From: DASRVA01 sp035550715
Lineage (GTDB): Bacteria; Gemmatimonadota; Gemmatimonadetes; JACCXV01; JAHWKZ01
Length of the DNA stretch: 5,401 bases
Assembly (NCBI GenBank): GCA_035550715.1
Contig: DASZOP010000200.1
Location: forward strand, 1-5,401
Direction: 5' to 3'
Position numbers and translations under genes: made by a program. This document shows positions 1-5,261 of this stretch, one piece after another (positions within the stretch are counted from its first letter, which is position 1; each line of letters opens with the position of its first letter). Under the pieces are notes generated by a model. The model had not been told where the DNA came from, made no database searches, and worked only from the letters and a program-made list of their open reading frames with translations.

Positions 1-1333
1 ACTCGGCCGTCTCCTCGACGGCTTGAGGCAGGGCGAAGACGACGATGTGGTCGCCGGCCTGGATGCGAGTGTCGCCTCTCGGGATCACGACCGCGTGGTC
101 GCGCTGGATCGAGCCCAGGATGGCCCCGCCCGGCAGGTCCAGGTCCTTGACCAGCTTGCCCACGACACGCGACGACTCGTCCACCTGGACTTCCATCACC
201 TCGGCCTGATTCCGATCCATGATCGCCATCGACAGGATGCGTCGGCCCCGGATCGTCTTGAGGATGCGGTTGGCGGTCGATAGCCGGGGGCTCACGGCAG
301 CGTCGATGCCGACCCGGGTGATCAGCGGGATGTACTCGCTGCGCTTGATCAGGGTCACGACCTTGCGGGTTCCGAGGTGCTTGGCGAGGAGCGAGGCCAG
401 CAGGTTGGTCTCGTCCTCGCTGGTGACGGCCGCGAGACCGTCCGTCTGGCCGATCCCCTCCTGGGTCAGCAGGTCGAGATCCGTGGCGTCTCCCTGGAGA
501 ACGAGCGCCTTCTCGAGGCGTTCGGCGAGCTTGAGGCAACGCGGCCGGCTCCGCTCCAGGATCGTCGCGTGGACCCCCTCGTGCTCCAGCATCTCCGCCA
601 GGGCCAGCCCGACCCGGCCGCCGCCCAGGAGCATCACCCGCTCGATGTTCTTCCGCTCGAGGCCCAGGAGCCGGTACGCTTCTTTGAGGTGCCGCGCCTC
701 AGAGACCAGGTAGATCTCGTCTCCCGGCAGGAGCCGCGTCTCGCCGTCCGGGATGATCGAGTCGCCGTTCCGGTCGATGGCGACGGTCAGGAAGTGGCGC
801 TCCCGAAGCTGCCGTCCGATTTCGGCCAGGGTCTTCTGCGCGATCGGCGCGTCAGGGTGCACCGGCAGCCCCAGCAGGACGATCCGCCCCTCCGCGAACT
901 CGGCCACGTCGCTGGCCTCCCTCCGCAGAAGGAGCTTCAGGATCTCACGCGCACATTCGCGCTCGGGGTTGATGAGGAAGTCGGCGCCGAACCGGCCCTT
1001 CTCCTGAAGCCGTTCCCGCTCGTAGTACTCGGGATTGCTGACCCGGGCGACCTTCTGGGGGACCTCGAACTGCGCGGCGACGAGGCACGCGATGAGGTTC
1101 ACCTCGTCCATGTTGGTGACGGCGAGGAGGAGGTCCGCGCCGTCGACGCCCGCCTTCTCGAGCGCGTCCAGGCTGGCCCCGTTGCCTTCGATCACCAGGA
1201 CGTCCAGCTGCGCCTGGATGCGGCCGACCAGCTCGGGATCGCGCTCGATCACGACGACATCGTGCCGCTCTGCCGAGAGGCGCATCGCGAGGTGGTACCC
1301 GACCTCTCCCGCCCCGATGACGATGATCCGCAT
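1..1333 (-). CDS. trkA: Trk potassium uptake system NAD-binding protein TrkA (C-terminus cut by window edge)
   Basis: This is the cytoplasmic regulatory subunit that binds NAD(H) and gates the TrkH/TrkG potassium channel. Reading from ATG 1333-1331, 444 residues are visible and the frame is still open at base 1; TrkA proteins are usually about 445-460 residues, so only a short tail is missing. The protein is a tandem RCK duplication. The first Rossmann domain starts MRIIVIGAGEVG (GxGxxG at residues 7-12, acidic E30 ending the second strand) and is followed by a TrkA_C domain near 140-220. The second Rossmann domain has GGGRVG at 237-242 with E260, followed by a second TrkA_C domain near 370-444. 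The start is fixed because the N-terminus begins directly with the first Rossmann strand, as in known TrkA. No Shine-Dalgarno sequence precedes it. A trkH partner would be expected nearby but is not in the window. Confidence 0.96.
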   Translation of the reverse strand, partial: MRIIVIGAGEVGYHLAMRLSAERHDVVVIERDPELVGRIQAQLDVLVIEGNGASLDALEKAGVDGADLLLAVTNMDEVNLIACLVAAQFEVPQKVARVSNPEYYERERLQEKGRFGADFLINPERECAREILKLLLRREASDVAEFAEGRIVLLGLPVHPDAPIAQKTLAEIGRQLRERHFLTVAIDRNGDSIIPDGETRLLPGDEIYLVSEARHLKEAYRLLGLERKNIERVMLLGGGRVGLALAEMLEHEGVHATILERSRPRCLKLAERLEKALVLQGDATDLDLLTQEGIGQTDGLAAVTSEDETNLLASLLAKHLGTRKVVTLIKRSEYIPLITRVGIDAAVSPRLSTANRILKTIRGRRILSMAIMDRNQAEVMEVQVDESSRVVGKLVKDLDLPGGAILGSIQRDHAVVIPRGDTRIQAGDHIVVFALPQAVEETAE

Positions 1334-1339
1334 CCGGGC

Positions 1340-1345
1340 AGTATA
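1340..1345 (-). promoter_or_regulatory. Candidate -10 box of trkA, very close to the start codon
   Basis: On the minus strand TATACT matches the sigma-70 -10 consensus at five of six positions and ends only six bases before the trkA ATG. Transcription would then begin at or next to the start codon. The -35 region is poor: the best hexamer at 18-bp spacing, CCGGCA, matches three of six. No ribosome-binding site lies upstream of the ATG, which fits a leaderless message. This is pattern recognition only. Confidence 0.4.
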
Positions 1346-1367
1346 TCGCGGGTAACGGATCTTTGCC

Positions 1368-1381
1368 GGGGGCCGGCCCCC
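1368..1381. repeat. 14-bp perfect GC palindrome in the trkA/DUF1059 divergent gap
   Basis: Five G, then CCGG, then five C form a perfect 14-bp palindrome centred at 1374/1375, in the 5' leader of the DUF1059 gene and just upstream of trkA. As RNA it could fold as a five-pair stem with a four-base loop. It could be an operator for either gene or a chance event in GC-rich DNA. Confidence 0.3.
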
Positions 1382-1413
1382 CGCTTACGTTCCCGGGTGA
1401 AAGCTCCAGCCGC

Positions 1414-1420
1414 GAGGAGG
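1414..1420 (+). promoter_or_regulatory. Ribosome-binding site that decides the DUF1059 start
   Basis: GAGGAGG lies eight bases upstream of ATG 1429. It supports this start over an in-frame ATG at 1363, which would add 22 residues of low-information sequence unlike the DUF1059 family. Confidence 0.8.
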
Positions 1421-1428
1421 GATCCTGG

Positions 1429-1605
1429 ATGGCCAAGGAACTGCGCTGCAACGACATCATGCCGGGCTGCGATTTCGTGGCCCGTGGCGAGACCGAGCAG
1501 GAGATCATGGCCAAGGCCGCCGAGCACGCCAGGGAGAAGCACGGGCTGAACGAGATCGACGAGGAGACGGCGAAGAAGGTCCGCTCGCAGATCCGGACAG
1601 CCTGA
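1429..1605 (+). CDS. Small DUF1059 family protein
   Basis: A 58-residue soluble protein matching the DUF1059 pattern: a short N-terminus MAKELRCNDIMPGCDFVARG, then an amphipathic helix with two histidines. C7 and C14 (in C-x6-C with PGC-x-F) and H33 and H38 are the positions this family keeps, and could bind a metal, though that is inference. Family function is unknown; members are small, widespread in soil bacteria and archaea, and often stand alone. The GAGGAGG site eight bases upstream sets the start. It is transcribed away from trkA and converges on the winged-helix gene, with the two stop codons directly adjacent. No signal peptide or membrane segment is visible. Identification as DUF1059 is confident; the role is not known. 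Confidence 0.88.
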   Translation: MAKELRCNDIMPGCDFVARGETEQEIMAKAAEHAREKHGLNEIDEETAKKVRSQIRTA

Positions 1606-1923
1606 TCAGCGCCTGAGCATACCCCACTCGGCCCGGAAGAGGCCGGTGAGTGGTAGGTAGAGCGGATGGCTCCGTTGGAACGTGAAGGCGGACGGATGGA
1701 GTGCCTTCACGAGCCCGACCGCCTCCAGCCGTCGCAGGGAGTTCACGGTCCCCTGCGGGCTGACCCCGCTCCAGAGCGAGAGATCCCACGGCCGCGGCGC
1801 GGCATCCTCCTGGCGGTAGAGCTCACGCAAGGTTCGAAGGGTGGCGACACCGACGAACACCCCGTCCAGGGGCCAGCCGCCAGGCGGTTCCCGCCTGAGA
1901 CCGATCCGTCGAATCCTCGACAC
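1606..1923 (-). CDS. Short winged-helix DNA-binding protein, without a visible partner domain
   Basis: A 105-residue protein with one winged-helix domain. A helix near 26-38 (VATLRTLRELYRQ) is followed by a helix-turn-helix at about 46-71 containing SGVSPQGTVNSLRRLEAVGLV, where 56-68 is the likely recognition helix, then a wing and a HPLYLPL segment near 86-92. The SPQGT...LRRLE..GLV and HPLY patterns recall the wHTH domain that often precedes a nucleotidyltransferase domain in stand-alone bacterial proteins. Here the protein stops right after LFRAEWGMLRR, where such a second domain would begin. GTG 1923 is chosen because AAAGGAAG sits seven bases upstream; ATG 1953 would add ten residues but has no ribosome-binding site. 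The gene lies downstream of the adenylyltransferase gene on the same strand, behind a large inverted repeat. A DNA-binding role is inferred from the fold, and its target is unknown. Confidence 0.7.
   Translation of the reverse strand: MSRIRRIGLRREPPGGWPLDGVFVGVATLRTLRELYRQEDAAPRPWDLSLWSGVSPQGTVNSLRRLEAVGLVKALHPSAFTFQRSHPLYLPLTGLFRAEWGMLRR
1624..1653. terminator. Possible bidirectional hairpin after the DUF1059 gene
   Basis: CCACTC followed by GGCC pairs with GGCC, a three-base bulge, and GAGTGG, giving a ten-pair stem with a seven-base loop (1634-1640). It begins 18 bases after the DUF1059 stop, so it could end that transcript. It lies inside the C-terminal codons of the opposite winged-helix gene and has no T-tract on either side. 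It is therefore a weak terminator candidate and could simply be GC-rich coding sequence. Confidence 0.25.
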
Positions 1924-1930
1924 CCTGCTT

Positions 1931-1938
1931 CTTCCTTT
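1931..1938 (-). promoter_or_regulatory. Ribosome-binding site that favours GTG 1923 for the winged-helix gene
   Basis: AAAGGAAG on the minus strand lies seven bases before GTG 1923. The alternative ATG 1953 is preceded by GGCGCCGAA, which has no Shine-Dalgarno match. Confidence 0.55.
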
Positions 1939-1956
1939 CGCCCCCCTATTCATTTC

Positions 1957-2003
1957 GGCGCCGTGTGCTAATGAACTTGTCTAGTTCATTTACACACTGC
2001 GCC
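1957..2003. repeat. 47-bp near-perfect inverted repeat upstream of the winged-helix gene
   Basis: Two 21-base arms (1957-1977 and 1983-2003) match at 18 of 21 positions around the five-base spacer TGTCT. The inner eight bases, AATGAACT and AGTTCATT, are perfect and AT-rich, unlike the surrounding DNA. The outer parts share GGCGC and GTGTG blocks. One of the three mismatches becomes a G-U pair in minus-strand RNA, so the structure folds slightly better in that transcript. It sits 34 bases before the GTG start of the winged-helix gene and 68 bases past the adenylyltransferase stop. No T-tract follows, so an ordinary intrinsic terminator is unlikely. An operator, a leader hairpin or a small repeat element are the options. 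Confidence 0.75.
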
Positions 2004-2057
2004 AGCAGGAGGCGTGCCGATCCATCTCGCACACTGCACTAGCAGGAGGAGCCGATC
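1993..2057. repeat. Two-copy imperfect direct repeat, 37-bp period
   Basis: Copy one (1993-2022) and copy two (2030-2057) share CACACTGC, AGCAGGAGG and GCCGATC in the same order: 25 of 28 bases of the shorter copy match, with a two-base gap. Copy one overlaps the right arm of the inverted repeat. The repeats lie between the adenylyltransferase stop and the winged-helix gene, in non-coding DNA. They look like a local duplication of the 3' flank, or paired binding sites. Confidence 0.6.
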
Positions 2058-2071
2058 GCCCGGCCGCCGGC

Positions 2072-3241
2072 CTAGTAGGTCGGCATCGAGCGATCGACCT
2101 CCTCGGCCCACGCCTTGATCCCTCCGCGGACGTTCTTGAGGCGCGTGAAGCCGGCCTCCTGAAGGAACTCGACCGCCCGCGCGCTCCGGACGCCGGTCTT
2201 GCAATGGACGTAGTAGGTGCGGGTCCAGTCGAGCTCGTGGACCCGTGCCGGCAGCTCCGAGAGCGGCAGGAGCTCCGCTCCTTCGATGTGGCAGATCTGC
2301 CACTCGTGGGGCTCGCGGACGTCCAGGACGGTGACGTCCTCGCCGCGCTCGAGCGCGGCCGCGACATCGCCCACGGCGATTTCCGGGACACCCGCCTCCG
2401 GGAGGCCCACCTCCCGGGGCGCCTCCGCGGCCGGGCCGATCCCACAGAACTCCTCGTAGTCGATCAGCTCGGTGATCGTCGGCCGGTCGCCGCAGACGGG
2501 GCAGTCCGCGTCCCGCCTGAGCTCGAGCGTCCGGAAGCTCATCGCGAGGGCGTCCACCATGAGCAGCCGCCCGATCAGGGGATCGCCGGCTCCCAGGATC
2601 AGCTTGATGACCTCGGTCGCCTGGATCGTGCCGAGAAGTCCGGGCAGGATCCCCAGGACACCCCCCTCGGCGCAGGATGGAACCAGGCCCGGCGGCGGGG
2701 GCTCCGGATACAGGCAGCGGTAGCAGGGCCCGCCCGGCGCGGCGAACACCGACGCCTGCCCCTCGAATCGGAAGATCGAGGCGTAGACATTGGGCCGGCC
2801 GGTCAGGACGCAGGCGTCGTTGACGAGATAGCGGGTCGGGAAGTTGTCGGTCCCGTCGGCCACGATGTCGTACGCGGCCGCGAGGTCGAGGGCGTTCTCG
2901 CTCGTGAGCCGCGTTTCGTGGGTCTCGATCACGATGTGGGGGTTCAGATCCTGAAGCCGCTCCCGGGCCGACTCGAGCTTGGACCGCCCGACGCTCCGCT
3001 GGCCGTGCAGGATCTGCCGCTGGAGGTTCGACTCGTCGACCACGTCGAAGTCGACGATCCCGATCCGGCCGACGCCGGCGGCTGCGATGTAGAGCGCCAG
3101 CGGCGAGCCGAGGCCGCCGGCGCCGACCAGGAGCACGCTCGCGCCCTTCAGTCGAAGCTGGCCCTCGAGCGTGACTTCGGGCATGATGAGGTGCCGGCTG
3201 TAGCGGCGGATCTCCTCGTTGGAGAGCTCATTCCTGGGCAT
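2072..3241 (-). CDS. moeB: MoeB/MoeZ-type adenylyltransferase with C-terminal rhodanese (sulfurtransferase) domain
   Basis: A 389-residue cytoplasmic E1-like enzyme. It activates the C-terminal Gly-Gly of a ubiquitin-like sulfur carrier (MoaD, ThiS or CysO type) as an acyl-adenylate, and the rhodanese domain then supplies sulfur for the thiocarboxylate. Domain one (about 1-265) opens LSNEEIRRYSRHLIMPEV. It has the nucleotide loop GAGGLGS at 40-46, NLQRQ at 72-76, DGTDN at 129-133 with the metal-binding Asp, and C190 in PSCAEGGVLG, at the position of the reactive Cys of MOCS3/Uba4. Two zinc CXXC pairs are C173/C176 and C247/C250. Domain two (about 285-389) has DVREPHEW and the active-site loop CKTGVR from C347. 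GGAGG five bases upstream supports ATG 3241; the frame runs further upstream but without family sequence. All key residues look intact. No carrier or other cofactor gene is adjacent, so the pathway (molybdopterin, thiamine, cysteine or tRNA thiolation) cannot be chosen. Confidence 0.95.
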   Translation of the reverse strand: MPRNELSNEEIRRYSRHLIMPEVTLEGQLRLKGASVLLVGAGGLGSPLALYIAAAGVGRIGIVDFDVVDESNLQRQILHGQRSVGRSKLESARERLQDLNPHIVIETHETRLTSENALDLAAAYDIVADGTDNFPTRYLVNDACVLTGRPNVYASIFRFEGQASVFAAPGGPCYRCLYPEPPPPGLVPSCAEGGVLGILPGLLGTIQATEVIKLILGAGDPLIGRLLMVDALAMSFRTLELRRDADCPVCGDRPTITELIDYEEFCGIGPAAEAPREVGLPEAGVPEIAVGDVAAALERGEDVTVLDVREPHEWQICHIEGAELLPLSELPARVHELDWTRTYYVHCKTGVRSARAVEFLQEAGFTRLKNVRGGIKAWAEEVDRSMPTY

Positions 3242-3336
3242 GTCATCCTCCCTTTCCCTGGAATGTGTCTCCAAGCCGGCTCCGCCGCCGGCCCCGCGTT
3301 GAACGGAGGCGGGGGAGCGGCCGTCCCCGGAGAAGC

Positions 3337-4677
3337 ATGCCGTCGAAACGGATCCTAGTGCCGGGCCTGATCGCGGGCGCCCTCCTCCTCCTGGCCGGCC
3401 GTCAGGCCGATACTCCTCGCGAAGCACCCCCGATCGGCGCCGAGCCCAGGCTGACCAGCTCGGCCTGGCTCTCCCTCCTTCCCGACGGCGAGACCAAGCG
3501 CCGGTTCATCCTCGACTGCGCCGGCTGCCATCAGCTTGACGAGGGGATCGTACGGGTCGCGGGAGCCCCACGGAGCCTCGAGAGCTGGATCGAACGAATC
3601 CAGCAGATGCTCTCCTTCGCGGGCGCCTCCACGGGCTTCCCGATCATGGCCCCGAGCCGGGAGGCCGAGACGACCGCGGAATGGCTCGCCTCGAGCCTGG
3701 GGGAAGCCGATCCCTCCCCCACCACCCCCGGCGCCATCCCCGACGGATACGTGGTCGACGAGTTCCCTCTCCCGCGCCCGGACCTTCCCCACGACGTGGC
3801 CGTGGATCCCGACGGGCGGATCGTGGTGACCGGCATGCTGACCGGCGTCATGTACGTCCTGGACCCCGCCACCGGCGCCTTCGCCCAGGAGTCGATCCCC
3901 GAGAGCGGGCCGCGTGCGGTCGAGGTCGACGACGAGGGCACGTGGACGGTCGTCTTCGGCGACCCCCGGGCGATCGGCCGGCGGCCGGCGGGCGCGACCC
4001 GCTACCAGGTGTGGCCGGTCGGGATGTACCCGCACGAGGCGGCGGTCGACGGCCGCGGGCGGATCTGGTTCAACGGCCACTTCACCAAAGACCCCGAGCT
4101 CCTCGGGTACGTCGATCCGGTCAGCGGCGAGGTCCGTACCTTCGAGGTCCCGGTCCCCGCCATGCCGGACGGCGGCAGCACGATCCCCTACGGGCTCAGG
4201 GCGGCCCCGGACGGCTCGATCTGGATGACCGAGCTGGTGGGGGGCCGGCTGGTCAAGTTCGACCCCGAGCAGGAGGCGTTCGGCCTGTACCCTCTCCCCT
4301 CGCCCTGGAGCGGCCCGCGCCGGCTCGACGTCGCCCCCGACGGCACGGTGTGGGTCCCCGAGTTCAGCGCCAACCGGCTGGCCCGCTTCGACCCCAGGGC
4401 GGAGACCTTCACCGAGTACGAGCTGCCGGTGAAGGACGCCCTCCCCTACGTGGCGCGAGTGGGCCCGGACGGGGCCGTCTGGGTGGGAACGGCCGGCGCC
4501 GACCTGGTGGCCCGTTTCGATCCGGCGACGGAGTCCTTCACGCTCGTCCCCCTGCCGACTCCGGGCGGCCTGATCCGGCATCTGGACGTGGACGTGCGAA
4601 CCGGCGACGTGTGGGGCGCGACCGGAGATTTCCCCGCCCGGACCCCGCGCCTCTTCCGGATCCGCCCGCCGCGCTAG
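3337..4677 (+). CDS. Exported cytochrome c-like domain fused to a Vgb-type (streptogramin lyase-like) beta-propeller
   Basis: A 446-residue probable periplasmic protein. The N-terminus MPSKRILVPGLIAGALLLLAG is a Sec-type signal peptide; a lipobox-like LLAG is followed by Arg, not Cys, so lipoprotein status is unlikely. Residues about 45-125 form a small c-type haem domain with CAGCH at 61-65; M91 or M104 could be the distal ligand. Residues about 138-446 hold seven repeats with P-x2-(V/A/L)-x3-PDG-x-(I/V)-W, starting near 151, 192, 232, 284, 327, 370 and 413, as expected for a seven-bladed propeller like virginiamycin B lyase. Most intervals are 40-43 residues; the third is 52. The catalytic His/Glu set of true Vgb cannot be assigned by eye, so antibiotic lyase activity should not be assumed; a redox or sensing role is equally open. 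ATG 3337 has GGAG four bases upstream. The gene diverges from the adenylyltransferase gene across 95 bp. Confidence 0.87.
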   Translation: MPSKRILVPGLIAGALLLLAGRQADTPREAPPIGAEPRLTSSAWLSLLPDGETKRRFILDCAGCHQLDEGIVRVAGAPRSLESWIERIQQMLSFAGASTGFPIMAPSREAETTAEWLASSLGEADPSPTTPGAIPDGYVVDEFPLPRPDLPHDVAVDPDGRIVVTGMLTGVMYVLDPATGAFAQESIPESGPRAVEVDDEGTWTVVFGDPRAIGRRPAGATRYQVWPVGMYPHEAAVDGRGRIWFNGHFTKDPELLGYVDPVSGEVRTFEVPVPAMPDGGSTIPYGLRAAPDGSIWMTELVGGRLVKFDPEQEAFGLYPLPSPWSGPRRLDVAPDGTVWVPEFSANRLARFDPRAETFTEYELPVKDALPYVARVGPDGAVWVGTAGADLVARFDPATESFTLVPLPTPGGLIRHLDVDVRTGDVWGATGDFPARTPRLFRIRPPR

Positions 4678-4682
4678 TCGAG

Positions 4683-4688
4683 TATACT
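4683..4688 (+). promoter_or_regulatory. Candidate -10 box for the YbaK-family gene
   Basis: TATACT lies just after the propeller-gene stop, 45 bases before ATG 4734, and is the same hexamer as the putative trkA -10. No good -35 is visible at 16-18 bp spacing. If real, the gene has its own promoter with a leader of about 40 bases as well as any read-through. Confidence 0.4.
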
Positions 4689-4733
4689 TCGGGCGGAGTC
4701 TCAGAAACCCCATTCCTCTGCCTGGAGGCCCGC

Positions 4734-5204
4734 ATGATCTCCGACCGTCTCAGGGAGCTCTTGGACGAGCACCGCGTGAAGTACGAGGTCATCCACCACC
4801 CGGTCGCCTATACCGCCCAGGAGGAGGCCGCCGTGGCCCACGTCCCCGGCGCGCAGTGGGCGAAAACGGTCGTCGTCCTGACGGACGGCGATCCGGTCCT
4901 CGCCGTCCTCCCGGCCCACCGCAGGATCGATCTCCAGCGCTTCCGGAAGGTGACCGGGGCCGACGAGGTCCAGCTCGCCGGAGAGACCCAGTTCCGCGAG
5001 CTCTATCCCGACTGCGAGCTGGGCGCCATCCCGCCGTTCGGGAACCTCTACGGGCAGACCACGTTCGTGGACGAGGAGATGCGGACCGAGGAGGCGATCG
5101 CCTTCCACGCCGGGGACCACGAGACCGCCATCCGGATGGCGTACTCCGACTTCGAGGACCTGGCCGAGCCGGTCCCGGAGATGTTCACCGCCGACGACGA
5201 GTAG
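4734..5204 (+). CDS. YbaK/EbsC-family aminoacyl-tRNA deacylase-like protein
   Basis: A 156-residue soluble single-domain protein of the YbaK / tRNA-synthetase-associated fold. Relatives hydrolyse mischarged aminoacyl-tRNA (for example Cys-tRNAPro or Ala-tRNAPro). Visible family marks are a first helix ISDRLRELLDEH, YEVIHHPVAYTAQE at 17-30, AKTVVV at 43-48 with K44 at the position of the essential Lys of YbaK, PAHRRIDLQRF at 60-70, ELGAIPPFGNLYG at 95-107 forming the substrate loop, and FHAGDHETAIRMAYSDFE near 124-141. Length is normal for the group. GGAGG at 4724-4728, five bases upstream, sets ATG 4734, although the frame is open far upstream through the propeller gene. It follows that gene by 56 bp. 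Which tRNA it edits cannot be told from sequence; members of this longer GAIPPFG subgroup are mostly uncharacterised. Confidence 0.92.
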   Translation: MISDRLRELLDEHRVKYEVIHHPVAYTAQEEAAVAHVPGAQWAKTVVVLTDGDPVLAVLPAHRRIDLQRFRKVTGADEVQLAGETQFRELYPDCELGAIPPFGNLYGQTTFVDEEMRTEEAIAFHAGDHETAIRMAYSDFEDLAEPVPEMFTADDE

Positions 5205-5215
5205 CGCCCTGGAGC

Positions 5216-5245
5216 GGCGCCCGGATCCTCGCGAACCCGGGCGCC
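5216..5245. terminator. GC-rich hairpin between convergent genes
   Basis: GGCGCCCGG (5216-5224) pairs perfectly with CCGGGCGCC (5237-5245) around a 12-base loop. It begins 11 bases after the YbaK-family stop and lies 16 bases past the stop of the converging membrane-protein gene. The placement fits a shared bidirectional terminator. There is no T-tract on either strand, so it would be an atypical intrinsic terminator or a 3'-end stabiliser. Confidence 0.6.
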
Positions 5246-5261
5246 CCTCTCAGACGCCTCT

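Noticed and set aside
377..1549. 390-codon open frame on the plus strand opposite trkA
   Set aside because: It is antisense to a gene with clear family motifs, its translation is low-information and rich in Arg, Asp and Leu, and it runs through the DUF1059 gene in another frame. Long antisense frames are common in GC-rich DNA.
1970..1990. LexA (SOS) box reading of GAAC-N7-GTTC
   Set aside because: The Gram-positive type LexA box is GAAC-N4-GTTC and the alphaproteobacterial one is a direct GTTC-N7-GTTC repeat; an inverted N7 form fits neither, and the adjacent genes are not SOS genes.
1957..2003. Rho-independent terminator of the adenylyltransferase gene
   Set aside because: No T-rich tract follows the hairpin on the minus strand, and the spacing to the stop is 68 bases; kept as an inverted repeat instead.
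3275..3292. GCCGGC repeated twice, six bases apart, in the divergent gap
   Set aside because: GCCGGC is self-palindromic and frequent in GC-rich DNA; a six-pair stem here is not distinguishable from chance.
2204..3358. 384-codon open frame on the plus strand opposite the adenylyltransferase gene
   Set aside because: No recognisable domain; it mirrors the codon structure of the real gene on the other strand.
3355..4713. 452-codon open frame on the minus strand opposite the propeller gene
   Set aside because: Gly/Arg/Asp/Val-rich without domain features, while the plus strand encodes regular propeller repeats.
4715..4728. CCTC/GAGG stem that could hide the ribosome-binding site of the YbaK-family gene
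   Set aside because: Only four base pairs with a six-base loop; too weak to claim a regulatory hairpin.
3681..4733. Upstream extension of the YbaK-family frame through the propeller gene
   Set aside because: The extra sequence is Arg/Pro/Gly-rich shadow; the ribosome-binding site and the family N-terminus place the start at 4734.
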